NCBI RefSeq assembly: GCF_004362745.1
Contig: NZ_SNXY01000008.1
Span: forward strand, 186,001 to 250,000
DNA length: 64,000 nucleotides
Direction: 5' to 3'
Source of the DNA: Oharaeibacter diazotrophicus
GTDB taxonomy: Bacteria; Pseudomonadota; Alphaproteobacteria; Rhizobiales; Pleomorphomonadaceae
The notes under the pieces: generated by a model
The model's input: the letters and a program-made list of their open reading frames with translations, nothing else
What the model was told of the DNA's origin: nothing
Database searches by the model: none
Translations under genes and position numbers: made by a program
In this document: positions 19,930 to 31,069 of the stretch, one piece after another
How positions within the stretch are numbered: position 1 is the first letter of the stretch
Layout: the number at the start of each line of letters is the position of its first letter

Positions 19930-20164
19930 GGGCGGGCGTTCCTGACGGTCGCCGGAGCGACGGGACGGGGGCGGGCGCGTCCCGACCTGTCTACCGCGAA
20001 GACGGGCCGGCTGCAAAGCCGTGGACGCGACGGCGGTCGGAATGTCCGGCGCCTAGCGCGGGAACGTGGCGGATTCGTGGGCCGAGCGCCCGAAATCGGT
20101 GCAGACTGCACACGAAACGGGCGCCCAGGACTTGGGCAGACGCACGGAATCCGACGATGCGCAT

Positions 20165-20180
20165 TGGCCTTGCGCTTGCA
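20165..20180 (+). promoter_or_regulatory. Candidate sigma54 (-24/-12) promoter of the urease operon
   Basis: TGGCCTTGCGCTTGCA has GG and GC exactly ten bases apart with the TGGC and TTGCA cores of sigma54 promoters. Transcription would begin near 20191, 59 bases before ATG 20250, which favours that ureD start over ATG 20157. A palindrome GTGCA-N3-TGCAC lies upstream at 20099-20111. The rest of the 19930-20249 intergenic stretch shows nothing else I can name. Confidence 0.5.
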
Positions 20181-20249
20181 ATCCTCGGCCCGGCGGTCGA
20201 CCCTTCCGGCCGGTCCGCGCACGGGGGATCCGCCTTGTCGGCAGTGGCG

Positions 20250-21095
<846 letters not shown>

Positions 21096-21117
21096 CCATC
21101 GACGGACGACCGCTCCC

Positions 21118-21420
<303 letters not shown>

Positions 21421-21427
21421 GGCCGGC

Positions 21428-21688
21428 ATGCTCGCCCTGCGCCCCAACTGCGAATGCTGCGACCGCGACCTGCCGCCGGCGCCCGTGGCCTTCATCTGCA
21501 GTTTCGAATGCACCTTCTGCCCGGACTGCGCCGGCGGCGTCCTCGCGGGCGTCTGCCCCAACTGCGGCGGCGAACTGGTGCGCCGCCCGGTGCGCCCGGA
21601 CGGCAAGCTCGCCGCCAATCCGCCCTCCACCACGCGCGTCGTCAAGCCCGGCGGCTGCACGCCCGCAACCTCGAGGCCAAGTCCATGA
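21428..21688 (+). CDS. DUF1272 zinc-ribbon-like protein inside the urease operon
   Basis: 86 residues with four CxxC-like pairs: [16 protein letters not shown] and CPNCGG. These match DUF1272, a small family rich in cysteine and probably zinc-binding. It lies 7 bases after ureA, and its stop overlaps the ureB start by ATGA, so it must be co-translated with urease structural genes. The family's role is unknown; a metal-buffering or regulatory role is guesswork. Confidence 0.88.
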   Translation: MLALRPNCECCDRDLPPAPVAFICSFECTFCPDCAGGVLAGVCPNCGGELVRRPVRPDGKLAANPPSTTRVVKPGGCTPATSRPSP

Positions 21689-21990
21689 TCCCCGGAGAGA
21701 TCTTCCCCGCCGAGGGCGACCTCGAACTCAACGCCGGCCTGCCCACGGTGACGCTCGACGTCGCCAACACCGGCGACCGGCCGGTCCAGGTCGGCAGCCA
21801 CTACCACTTCTTCGAGACCAACCCGGCGCTCGCCTTCGACCGCGACAAGGCCCGCGGCATGCGCCTCGACATTCCCTCCGGCACCGCGGTCCGCTTCGAG
21901 CCCGGCCAGACCCGCAGCGTCACGCTGGTGCCCTACGGCGGCAAGCGCACGGTCTACGGCTTCCGGCAGGCGGTGATGGGACCGCTGTGA
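21685..21990 (+). CDS. ureB: Urease subunit beta
   Basis: 101 residues, normal length. [36 protein letters not shown] and GKRTVYGFR are invariant UreB blocks. It starts within the stop of the DUF1272 gene. The next urease gene, ureC, is 769 bases away because a toxin-antitoxin pair is inserted between them. Confidence 0.98.
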   Translation: MIPGEIFPAEGDLELNAGLPTVTLDVANTGDRPVQVGSHYHFFETNPALAFDRDKARGMRLDIPSGTAVRFEPGQTRSVTLVPYGGKRTVYGFRQAVMGPL

Positions 21991-22067
21991 TCCGACCAGC
22001 GCATGGGCGCTCGGATCGTGGTATCCTCATTCCGATAACCCCGATGTTCGTCGGAGCACCGACTGTC

Positions 22068-22346
22068 ATGTCCTACATCTCCGTCGTCCTGCCGAAGGGG
22101 CAGGTGACCGTCCCCCAGGAAGTTCGGGAGCGCATGGGCCTGAAGCCCGGCGACAAGCTCGAGTTCCAGCTGCTCAGGGATGGAACCGCCGTGTTCCGCG
22201 CCATGAACGGCACGGTGGACGACCTCTTCTGCTCGATCCCCTATACGGGCGAGCCGAAGACGATCGCCGACATCGACGAGGGCATCGCGACGGGCGCGGT
22301 GGCGGGCGAGGGGCCGGACCACGCCGACGCGGTCGAGCCGGCATGA
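22068..22346 (+). CDS. AbrB/SpoVT-type antitoxin
   Basis: 92 residues. The N-terminal swapped-hairpin DNA-binding domain reads VVLPKGQVTVPQEVRERMGL followed by KPGDKLEFQL, the standard SpoVT-AbrB pattern; the C-terminal half should neutralise the toxin. ATG 22068 gives MSYISVVLP. It overlaps the PIN toxin start by ATGA. It probably has its own promoter in the 77 bases after ureB, where TATCCT (22022-22027) resembles a -10 element. Antitoxins of this type autorepress, which could affect expression of downstream urease genes. Confidence 0.9.
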   Translation: MSYISVVLPKGQVTVPQEVRERMGLKPGDKLEFQLLRDGTAVFRAMNGTVDDLFCSIPYTGEPKTIADIDEGIATGAVAGEGPDHADAVEPA

Positions 22347-22741
22347 TCGCGATCGACACCAACGTCCTCCTGCGGCTCATGGTCGGCGACGAAGCGGATC
22401 AGGCGCGGCGCGCCAAGGCCGTCGTCGACGACGCCCTCGGCGCCTCGTCCGAGGTCGTGATCTCTCCCATCGTCCTCGCCGAATTCGTCTGGACCCTGCG
22501 CCGAAGCTACAAGCTCTCGCCACGGGACGTCGCCGCCCATTTGGAACGACTGCTGACGGTGCCCTCGATACGCATCGTCGACCGCGACGTGGTCGTCACC
22601 GCCGTCGCCGACTATCGGCGCGGCCCGGCCGACTTCTCCGACTACCTGATCGCCGCCTATGCCGAGCGCGAAGGCGCGCATTCCGTCTTTTCCTTCGATG
22701 CGGACGCGGTCAAATCCGGCCGCTTCCACGCCGTTCCCTGA
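22343..22741 (+). CDS. PIN-domain ribonuclease toxin (VapC-like)
   Basis: 132 residues with the acidic PIN active site: D5 in IAIDTNVLLR, E47 in LAEFVW, D97/D100 in GPADFSDYLIA and D119 near FSFDADAV. Such toxins are Mg-dependent endoribonucleases, often cutting tRNA or rRNA. It overlaps its AbrB-type antitoxin by 4 bases and ends 18 bases before ureC, so it is embedded in the urease operon. All catalytic positions are present, so it looks active. Confidence 0.92.
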   Translation: MIAIDTNVLLRLMVGDEADQARRAKAVVDDALGASSEVVISPIVLAEFVWTLRRSYKLSPRDVAAHLERLLTVPSIRIVDRDVVVTAVADYRRGPADFSDYLIAAYAEREGAHSVFSFDADAVKSGRFHAVP

Positions 22742-22759
22742 CCTGGAGCCCGTCCGTCC

Positions 22760-24496
<1,737 letters not shown>

Positions 24497-24505
24497 GATA
24501 TCGGC

Positions 24506-24979
24506 ATGGCCGAGCCGCTCGAACGCACCGCCCGGAAGACGGATCGCACCGCTTCGCTCTACGAGACGGACATCCACGCCTGGGCGCTGGAGCAGGCCGC
24601 ACTCGTCCGCAAGCTCGCGCCCGTCGGTGGTCTGGACGTCGAGAACATTGCCGAGGAACTGGAGAGCGTGGGCAAGCAGCAAAGGCAGGAGATCGAGAAC
24701 CGGCTCGACCAACTGCTGCTGCATCTCCTCAAGGCCCGCTTCCAGCCCGAACACTGGAAAGGCGGTTGGCAGGCTTCGATCAAGGTCCAGCGCCGGGCGA
24801 TCACCAAGCTCCTGCGCGACAACCCGAGCCTGAAGGGCCATCCGGCCGCGGTGCTCGAACAGGAGTACGGCACCGCGCGGCTGATGGCGGCGGCCGAGAC
24901 CGAATTGCCCGAAGCAACCTTCCCCGAGACCTGCCCCTTCACCATCGACGATATCCTCGACGACGGCTTCTTCGGCTGA
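24506..24979 (+). CDS. DUF29 family protein
   Basis: 157 residues with the full DUF29 pattern: SLYETDIHAWALEQAALVRK, then NIAEELESVGKQQRQEIENR, LLLHLLKARFQPE and a C-terminal CPFTIDDILDDGFFG. The family is abundant in cyanobacteria and alphaproteobacteria and has no known activity. It is 9 bases downstream of ureC and 17 before the MFS gene. Position suggests co-transcription with urease, possibly by chance insertion. Confidence 0.9.
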   Translation: MAEPLERTARKTDRTASLYETDIHAWALEQAALVRKLAPVGGLDVENIAEELESVGKQQRQEIENRLDQLLLHLLKARFQPEHWKGGWQASIKVQRRAITKLLRDNPSLKGHPAAVLEQEYGTARLMAAAETELPEATFPETCPFTIDDILDDGFFG

Positions 24980-24996
24980 CGCGCGGCGGATCCCCG

Positions 24997-26235
24997 GTGC
25001 TCGCCCCGTCCCGCTCCTCTCGATCCTCCGGCCGCGCGTCCCTGATCGGCCTGCTCGCCCTGTCGCAGATCGTCGGCTGGGGCACCACCTTCGACATGCC
25101 GGCGGCGCTGGGACGGGCGATGGCGGCCGACCTCGGGGTGCCGCTCTCCGGCGTCATGCTCGGCCTCTCCGCGATGATGGGTGCCGGTGCGCTGGCTGGG
25201 CCCGCGGTCGGGCGGGCGCTGGTGCGCCACGGCGCGGCCGACGTGCTCGCCGTGGGCTCGATCACCATGGCCGGCGGCCTGTTCCTGATGGCGGCGGCGA
25301 CGGCCTATCCGTTCCATCTCGCCGCCTGGGTCGTCGTCGGCCTCGGCGGCGCGATGGCGCTGACCACCGGCGCCCACACGGCGGTGGCCGAGCGCCGGCC
25401 GGGCGACGCGCGCGAGACCATCACCCTCCTGATGCTGCTGACGGGGCTGTCCGCCACGGTGTTCCTGCCGATCCTGGCGGCGGCCGAGGCCACCGTCGGC
25501 TGGCGCGTGACGCTGATGGCCTGCGGTCTCGTGCAGCTCCTCGTCGCCGCACCGCTGCACGCCTTCGCGCTGCCGCGCGCCGCCCGCACCGGCCCGGGCG
25601 CTGTAAAGGCGGGCGGCAAGACGGCGCCCTTCGTGCCGACGAAGCGGCCCCGGCTCGCCTTCGCGCTGATCGCTGCGGTGCTGGCGGTGTCCGCCTTCGT
25701 CTCCTTCGGCCTGTCGCCGATGCTGCCGACCCTGCTCGCGGCCAAGGGCTTGACGCCCGAGCAGGCGATCGGCGTCGCGACGGCGCGCGGCGCCATCGGC
25801 GTCTCGGCGCGGGCGCTCGACTTCGCCGCCGCCGGCGTCGTCGGTCCGATCGTCTCGGCGATCCTCGCCGCCGGACTGGTGGCGGTGAGCTTCGTGGCCC
25901 TCGGCCTCGAACGCCTCGACCTCTGGCACGCCGGCGGCTTCGTCGCGGCCTACGCGATCGGCACCGGCATCATGGCCGTGGTGCGCTCGACGCTGCCGCT
26001 GGTCTTCTTCCGCCGCGAGGACTATGGCTTGCACATGGGCAGACTGGCGCTTCCCCAGAACATGACGATCGCGCTCGCGCCGGCCGCCTTCGCCGCCTTC
26101 GTGGACGCCGGCCGGATCGACGCGCTCGCCGATCTCTGCCTCGCCCTCTCGTCCCTCACCGTCGCCGCGCTCGTCGGTCTCGCCCTCGTGAGATGGGACG
26201 ACCGGCACCGCCTCACCGGACCCCGACCCGCATGA
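24997..26235 (+). CDS. MFS transporter embedded in the urease operon
   Basis: 412 residues, about twelve predicted helices (for example SLIGLLALSQIVGWGTTFDM, and the paired GLSAMMGAGALAGPAVGRA). The GTG at 24997 is the best start in the 17-base gap after the DUF29 gene; the first codons are polar. Its stop overlaps ureE by ATGA. The substrate is not recognisable. Family resemblance is to the general CynX/YcaD-like group of drug, metabolite or anion exporters. A role in urea, ammonium or nickel traffic is suggested only by position. Confidence 0.85.
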   Translation: MLAPSRSSRSSGRASLIGLLALSQIVGWGTTFDMPAALGRAMAADLGVPLSGVMLGLSAMMGAGALAGPAVGRALVRHGAADVLAVGSITMAGGLFLMAAATAYPFHLAAWVVVGLGGAMALTTGAHTAVAERRPGDARETITLLMLLTGLSATVFLPILAAAEATVGWRVTLMACGLVQLLVAAPLHAFALPRAARTGPGAVKAGGKTAPFVPTKRPRLAFALIAAVLAVSAFVSFGLSPMLPTLLAAKGLTPEQAIGVATARGAIGVSARALDFAAAGVVGPIVSAILAAGLVAVSFVALGLERLDLWHAGGFVAAYAIGTGIMAVVRSTLPLVFFRREDYGLHMGRLALPQNMTIALAPAAFAAFVDAGRIDALADLCLALSSLTVAALVGLALVRWDDRHRLTGPRPA

Positions 26236-27065
26236 TCACCGCGACCCGCATCATCCCCGCCGGCCAATGGACCGGCGAACCCGCCGACGCGCTCGTGCTG
26301 GAGCGCGACGACCGCCATCGCCGCCGCCTCGTCATGCGCTGCGTCGACAAGACGGTGTTCCTGCTCAACTTGCCGGAGGCGCAGGTGATGAAGGACGGCG
26401 ACGCGCTCGAACTCGAGGACGGCCGCCTGATCGTGGTGCGCGCCAAGGCCGAGCGGCTGCTCGAGATCACCGCGGCCGACCCGCACGATCTCGTCCGCGT
26501 CGCATGGCACCTCGGCAACCGCCACCTGCCGACCCAGATCCTCGGCGACCGCCTCAGGATCCGCGAGGACCACGTCATCGAGGACATGCTGGTCCGGCTC
26601 GGCGCGGGCGTCGCCCACGTCGCCGACGCCTTCGATCCGGAAGGCGGCGCCTATGGTCTCGGTACGGTGCAGGGCCACGACCATGGCCACGGGCACGACC
26701 ATCATGCCCACGATGATCACGGGCACGGGGATCACGGGCACGAGCACCATCGGCACGGACATGCCGACGAGCATGGTGCGGACTGCGGCTGCGGGCACGA
26801 CCACGGCCACGAACACCATGCCCACGACGATCACGGGCATGGACACGACCACGGACACCACGACCACGAACACGGCGAGGGCTGCGGCTGCGGCTGCGGC
26901 CACGATCACGGGCACGCGCACCACGCCCACGACGACCACGGGCACACCCACGACCACGGGCACCACGCCCATGGCAACCACGAGCACGGCCACGACCACC
27001 ACGGCCACGAACACGGCGAGGGCTGCGGCCATCGGCACGACGAGCACGGGCGCCATCGTGACTGA
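26232..27065 (+). CDS. ureE: Urease accessory protein UreE with giant His/Cys tail
   Basis: 277 residues. Residues 1-147 are a normal UreE core, including the nickel-dimer motif WHLGNRHLPTQIL (92-104) and RIREDHVIEDML. Residues 148-277 form a roughly 130-residue tail with about 54 histidines and 6 cysteines, in three imperfect repeats that each contain HHAHDDHGH and end in CGC-type clusters. UreE hands nickel to UreG; His tails store or buffer nickel. Klebsiella UreE has only about ten tail histidines. It overlaps MFS (ATGA) and ureF (8 bases). Confidence 0.95.
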   Translation: MITATRIIPAGQWTGEPADALVLERDDRHRRRLVMRCVDKTVFLLNLPEAQVMKDGDALELEDGRLIVVRAKAERLLEITAADPHDLVRVAWHLGNRHLPTQILGDRLRIREDHVIEDMLVRLGAGVAHVADAFDPEGGAYGLGTVQGHDHGHGHDHHAHDDHGHGDHGHEHHRHGHADEHGADCGCGHDHGHEHHAHDDHGHGHDHGHHDHEHGEGCGCGCGHDHGHAHHAHDDHGHTHDHGHHAHGNHEHGHDHHGHEHGEGCGHRHDEHGRHRD

Positions 27066-27753
27066 GGCGGCGGCGGGATCGGATCTCGTCAAGCTGATGA
27101 CGTGGCTGTCGCCGGCCTTCCCGGTCGGCGCCTTCACCTACAGCCACGGCCTGGAATGGGCGGTCGAGGACGGCACGGTGCGCGACCGCGACGGGCTCGC
27201 GGCCTGGATCGGCGACGTCGTCCGGCACGGCGCCGGCCGGTCCGACGCGGTGCTGCTCGCGCGCGCCCACCGCGCCGCCGCCGGGGGCCGCGCGGCCGAG
27301 CTCGCCGAGACCGCCGAACTCGCCTTCGCGCTGCAACCCTCCAGGGAACGGCGGCTGGAGGCGGGGGCGCAGGGCAAGGCCTTCGTCGGCGCCATCGAGG
27401 CGACCTGGGGCGCACCGACGCTGACGGCGCTCGCCGCGGCGGTGAAGCCGACGCCGGTGGCCTACGCGGTCGCCGTCGGCGTCGCTGCGGCCGACCACGG
27501 CCTGGCGCTGCCCGCGGTGGCCGAGGCCTTCCTCGCCGCCTTCGTCGCCAACCTGGTGTCGGCCGCGGTACGCGCCGTGCCGCTCGGCCAGACCGACGGC
27601 CAGCGCGTGGTGCGCGACCTCGCGCCGGTGGTTGCGGCGGTGGCCGCAGAGGCGCTGGCGGCCGATCCCGACGACGTCGGCGGTGCGGCGCTCAGGGCCG
27701 ACATCGCCTCCATGAAACACGAAACCCAGTACACGAGGCTGTTCCGCTCATGA
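27058..27753 (+). CDS. ureF: Urease accessory protein UreF
   Basis: 231 residues, all-helical family. [20 protein letters not shown] near the N-terminus and [14 protein letters not shown] at the end are diagnostic. UreF is the GTPase-regulating scaffold that joins UreD and UreG. The GTG at 27058 gives [17 protein letters not shown] and overlaps ureE by 8 bases; the frame is open much further upstream only because it shadows the His repeat. Its stop overlaps ureG by ATGA. Confidence 0.94.
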   Translation: MTEAAAGSDLVKLMTWLSPAFPVGAFTYSHGLEWAVEDGTVRDRDGLAAWIGDVVRHGAGRSDAVLLARAHRAAAGGRAAELAETAELAFALQPSRERRLEAGAQGKAFVGAIEATWGAPTLTALAAAVKPTPVAYAVAVGVAAADHGLALPAVAEAFLAAFVANLVSAAVRAVPLGQTDGQRVVRDLAPVVAAVAAEALAADPDDVGGAALRADIASMKHETQYTRLFRS

Positions 27754-28376
27754 CCAAGGTGACGAACGGGCCGCTGCGCGTCGGCGTCGGCGGGCCGGTG
27801 GGCTCCGGCAAGACGGCGCTGATGGACGCGCTCTGCAAGGTGCTGCGCGAGCGCTGGGACATCGCGGCGATCACCAACGACATCTACACCAAGGAGGACG
27901 CCGAGTTCCTGACCCGGTCGGGCGCGCTGCCGCCCGAGCGGATCGCCGGCGTCGAGACCGGCGGCTGCCCGCACACCGCGATTCGCGAGGACGCCTCGAT
28001 CAACCTCGCCGCAGTCGCCGAGATGACCGAGAAATTCCCGGGTCTCGACGTGGTGCTGATCGAATCGGGCGGCGACAACCTCGCCGCCACCTTCTCGCCC
28101 GAGCTCGCCGATCTCACGATCTACGTCATCGACGTCTCGGCCGGCGACAAGATCCCGCGCAAGGGCGGCCCGGGCATCACCCGCTCCGACCTCCTGGTGA
28201 TCAACAAGATCGACCTCGCCCCCCACGTCGGCGCCTCGCTCGAGGTGATGGACCGCGACGCCCGCAAGATGCGCGGCAGCCGGCCGTTCGTGTTCACCAA
28301 CGTGCGCGCCGGCCACAACGTCGACCGCGTCGTCGCCTTCATCGAGGAGGCCGGCGGGCTGGCGGCCGGAGGCTGA
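27750..28376 (+). CDS. ureG: Urease accessory GTPase UreG
   Basis: 208 residues, SIMIBI-class GTPase. P-loop [13 protein letters not shown], the nickel-binding [13 protein letters not shown] (Cys-Pro-His), [19 protein letters not shown] and [11 protein letters not shown] (NKxD) are all present. GTP hydrolysis drives nickel delivery to apo-urease. Last gene of the operon; a structured repeat element begins 14 bases after its stop. Confidence 0.98.
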   Translation: MTKVTNGPLRVGVGGPVGSGKTALMDALCKVLRERWDIAAITNDIYTKEDAEFLTRSGALPPERIAGVETGGCPHTAIREDASINLAAVAEMTEKFPGLDVVLIESGGDNLAATFSPELADLTIYVIDVSAGDKIPRKGGPGITRSDLLVINKIDLAPHVGASLEVMDRDARKMRGSRPFVFTNVRAGHNVDRVVAFIEEAGGLAAGG

Positions 28377-28390
28377 GACATGCCCGGCAA

Positions 28391-28499
28391 AGTCCCGACT
28401 CGTCGGGACTTCACGAGACTTCGGCCTTTCGGCCGGCGCGCGGTCGGGCGCTTCTCGCCCGCAATGCTCCGACCACGGGTCGGAACTTTGCGAGCTCGG
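28391..28499 (+). repeat. Four-hairpin intergenic repeat element, copy A
   Basis: About 109 bases that recur at 41672-41779 with roughly 12 differences, in the same orientation and at the same 14-base distance after a stop codon. Both copies fold into four consecutive stem-loops: an AGTCCCGA/TCGGGACT stem, CGGCC/GGCCG, CGGGCG/CGCCCG and TCCGACC/GGTCGGA. Here it fills the space between convergent ureG and the LysR gene. Resembles REP/BIME-type palindromic repeats and may act as a terminator or 3'-end stabiliser. Confidence 0.8.
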
Positions 28500-28516
28500 T
28501 TCGAGCCTCCCGGTCC

Positions 28517-29386
28517 TCACGCCCCGACCGCCTCCTCGGCGACGGCGGCGACCAGGGCGTCGGCGATGCCGGCGACGGCCATGCGCGCGGCGGGATCGCG
28601 CGCGGATTCGAGCAGGACGACCTCGCTCGACGGCAGCGCCGGCAGGCCCGACTCGCGGCCGAGGATCACCGTGCCGGCCGGACGGAAGCGCCGGCCGAGG
28701 CAGGCGATACCGAGGCCGGCGGCGGCGGCGGCCTGCACCGCGGCGACGCCGCGGCTGACGAAGACCTCCGTCCAGGGAATGCCGGCGCCGTCGAGGGCGC
28801 GGACGACGGTGAGGCGGGTGTTGCACGGCGACTCGACGCCGACCAGCGGCACCGGTTCGCCGGGCCGCCAGTCGAGGTCGGGCGCGGCGCAGAAGCAGAG
28901 GTCGTCGCGGTACAGCGTGCGGCCGCGCTCGCCGCCCGGGGCGCGCCGGATCACCACCGCGTCGAGCCGGCCGGCGTCGAAGGCGGCGAGCAGCACGTCG
29001 GACAGACCCAACTGAACCTCGATCTTCAGCCGCGGCATCAGCCCGCGGACGCGCGCCAGCGCCGGCGCCAGCGTCAGGCCCCCGGCGTGCTCGGCGACGC
29101 CGATCGCCAGTGACACCGGGGCCTCCCCGACGATCGCGCGGCGCAGCGCGTCGTCGTGGGCGGCGAGGATGCGGCGGGCGTCCGGCAGGAAGCTGCGCCC
29201 GGCCGGCGTCAGCTCGACCGAGCGCGGGGTGCGTTCGAACAGCACGCGCCCGAGCCGCTCCTCGAGCTTCTTCAGCCGGACGCTGACCGCCGACTGGGTC
29301 GCGCCCACCTGGAGGCCCGCGACGGTGAAGCTCTGGGTGTCGGCGACGGCGACGAAGGAACGCAGCAGGTCGATGTCGAGGCTCAC
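28517..29386 (-). CDS. LysR-family transcriptional regulator
   Basis: 289 residues from GTG 29386, which has GGGGAGA eight bases upstream on the minus strand. The N-terminal winged helix-turn-helix is clear (LLRSFVAVADTQSFTVAGLQ, then GATQSAVSVRLKKLEERLGR), followed by a LysR substrate-binding domain. The frame can start at a TTG 12 codons earlier but that is less likely. Divergently transcribed from the tautomerase gene, so it probably controls that gene and itself. Effector unknown. Confidence 0.9.
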   Translation of the reverse strand: MSLDIDLLRSFVAVADTQSFTVAGLQVGATQSAVSVRLKKLEERLGRVLFERTPRSVELTPAGRSFLPDARRILAAHDDALRRAIVGEAPVSLAIGVAEHAGGLTLAPALARVRGLMPRLKIEVQLGLSDVLLAAFDAGRLDAVVIRRAPGGERGRTLYRDDLCFCAAPDLDWRPGEPVPLVGVESPCNTRLTVVRALDGAGIPWTEVFVSRGVAAVQAAAAAGLGIACLGRRFRPAGTVILGRESGLPALPSSEVVLLESARDPAARMAVAGIADALVAAVAEEAVGA

Positions 29387-29432
29387 CGGCGCATCTCCCC
29401 GGGGCAGGTCCGAGCCGGCCAAAGCGGCGGCT

Positions 29433-29466
29433 CCTGATCATGACGATATGGCATGAATGATATTCC
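29433..29466. promoter_or_regulatory. A+T-rich divergent control region with candidate LysR operator
   Basis: In an otherwise very G+C-rich sequence this patch contains TGATCATGA and a direct repeat GATAT at 29445-29449 and 29459-29463, between the divergent LysR and tautomerase genes. LysR regulators bind A+T-rich T-N11-A sites in such positions. No perfect consensus is visible. Confidence 0.3.
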
Positions 29467-29539
29467 GGCAATTCGTTTCCGTCATCGATCGGGCGAGCCT
29501 AACGTCCGGGCTGTCACCCACCGACGGAGGTCGTCCGCC

Positions 29540-29998
29540 ATGCCGCTGATCCAGGTTCACCACGCCACCCGCGCCGACGCTCCCGACCGCGCGCCGGCGA
29601 TCGCCGCCCTCGTCACCCGGCTCGCCGCCAAGGTGCTGCGCAAGCGCGAGGACCTCACTGCGGTGATCGTCACCCGCGTCGACCCGGCGGTCTGGTACGT
29701 CGGCGGGCGGCGATTGTCGGATCTCGACCTCGCGAGCTACGCGCTCGAGATCAAGGTCACCGACGGCACCAACACCCCGGCCGAGAAGGCCTCGTTCCTG
29801 GCCGCCGTCCACGCCGGCATGGGCGAGATCCTCGGGGCCCTGCACCCGGAGAGCTACGTCCACGTCGAGGAGGCCCGCGGCGACGCCTACGGCTACGCCG
29901 GCATCACCCAGGCCCGCCGCGCTTACGACGACATCGACGAGCGCGACCGGCGCGAGCATCTCGCCACCGCCGCGGTGGCGCGCTGGGGCATCCGCTGA
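29540..29998 (+). CDS. Tautomerase-superfamily protein
   Basis: 152 residues starting MPLIQVHHAT, so that proline becomes the N-terminal catalytic residue after methionine removal, the defining feature of the 4-oxalocrotonate tautomerase superfamily. The length fits a fused two-repeat subgroup (cis-CaaD/MIF-like). LVTRLAAKVLRKREDLTAVI and SYVHVEEARGDAYGYAG are family-like blocks. GGAGG at 29526-29530 is a good ribosome-binding site. Its substrate is unknown; the divergent LysR gene suggests inducible catabolism. Confidence 0.82.
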   Translation: MPLIQVHHATRADAPDRAPAIAALVTRLAAKVLRKREDLTAVIVTRVDPAVWYVGGRRLSDLDLASYALEIKVTDGTNTPAEKASFLAAVHAGMGEILGALHPESYVHVEEARGDAYGYAGITQARRAYDDIDERDRREHLATAAVARWGIR

Positions 29999-30105
29999 CG
30001 GCCGGCCGGCGCTCGGCGCAAGGCCGCCGCCCGCGCCGCGGCCTTGCCGCGGCGGGCGCGGGCGGGTAGGCAGCGAACGGGCCCCTCCCGCCGCGGTATC
30101 CGCCC

Positions 30106-31053
30106 GTGACCGACATCCTCCTCGACGTCCTGCCCGTCTTCCTGATCATCGCGCTCGGCTGGGCGGCGGTGGTGTCGGGCTTCCTCAAGGCCGAACTCGG
30201 CGACGCCCTCGGCGACTTCGTGTTCCGGATCGGGGTGCCGGTGCTCCTGTTCCGCACCGTCGCCACCGCCGACTTCTCCGGCGGCTCGCCCTGGGGGCTC
30301 TGGGTCGCCTATTTCGGCGGCGTCGCCGTCACCTGGACCGCGGGCCACCTGGTCGCGACCCGCTTCTTCGCCTCGGACGCCCGTTTCGGCGTGATCGCCG
30401 GGGTGTCGTCGGCCTTCGCCAACACGGTCTTCGTCGGCCTGCCGCTGGTGATCCGCCTGCTCGACCAGAAGGGTGTCGCGGCGCTCGCCATCCTGATCTC
30501 GGTGCACCTGCCGGTGATGATGATCACCGGCACGCTCTTGATGGAGCGCGCCGCCCGCCGGACCGAGGGCCGCCCGCCGCGCCCGCTGAAGACGGTGCTG
30601 GCGCAGGTCGCCGGCACGCTGGCGCGCAATCCGCTGGTGATCGGCATCCTGCTCGGCTCGGCGGTGCGCACGCTCGGCGTGCCGCTCGGCGGCGTGGTCG
30701 GCGCCACGCTCGACCAGATCGCCGCCACCGCCGGCCCGACCGCGCTGCTCTCGATCGGCATGGCCGTGCGCCGCTACGGCGTGCGCGACAACCTCGGCCT
30801 CGCCGCGGTGATCGCGGCGCTGAAGCTCGTCGTGCTGCCCGCGACCGTGTTCGGCCTGACCCGGCTGGTCGCCATCGAGCCGACCTGGGCGGCGGCGATG
30901 GTGCTGACCGCGGCGGTGCCGACCGGCGTCAACGCCTACCTGATCGCCAACCACTTCGGCGTCGGCCACGGTCTCGCCTCGTCGGTGATCACGCTGACCA
31001 CCCTGTTCGGCGTCGTGACGGTGACGGTCTGGGCCTGGGTCCTCGGGTTCTGA
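30106..31053 (+). CDS. AEC-family (auxin efflux carrier-like) transporter
   Basis: 315 residues with about ten membrane helices. DILLDVLPVFLIIALGW at the N-terminus, RIGVPVLLFRT and the FANTVFVGLPLVIRL block, repeated in the second half as AAVPTGVNAYLIANHFGV, are typical of AEC carriers exporting or importing small carboxylates. GTG 30106 fits the family start. The 107 bases before it contain a GC-rich hairpin around 30018-30047. Convergent with the glutamyl-Q tRNA(Asp) synthetase gene. Confidence 0.9.
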   Translation: MTDILLDVLPVFLIIALGWAAVVSGFLKAELGDALGDFVFRIGVPVLLFRTVATADFSGGSPWGLWVAYFGGVAVTWTAGHLVATRFFASDARFGVIAGVSSAFANTVFVGLPLVIRLLDQKGVAALAILISVHLPVMMITGTLLMERAARRTEGRPPRPLKTVLAQVAGTLARNPLVIGILLGSAVRTLGVPLGGVVGATLDQIAATAGPTALLSIGMAVRRYGVRDNLGLAAVIAALKLVVLPATVFGLTRLVAIEPTWAAAMVLTAAVPTGVNAYLIANHFGVGHGLASSVITLTTLFGVVTVTVWAWVLGF

Positions 31054-31069
31054 ACACCGCCGGCACGGC

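Noticed and set aside
20099-20123. NtrC binding site upstream of ureD
   Set aside because: The palindrome has the half-sites in the reverse order to the GCAC-N7-GTGC consensus and the second candidate is degenerate; it is mentioned only as a possible activator site.
26673-27065. Short direct repeats that mimic a CRISPR array or satellite
   Set aside because: They are codons of the His/Gly/Asp tail of UreE, in frame throughout, with no constant spacer length.
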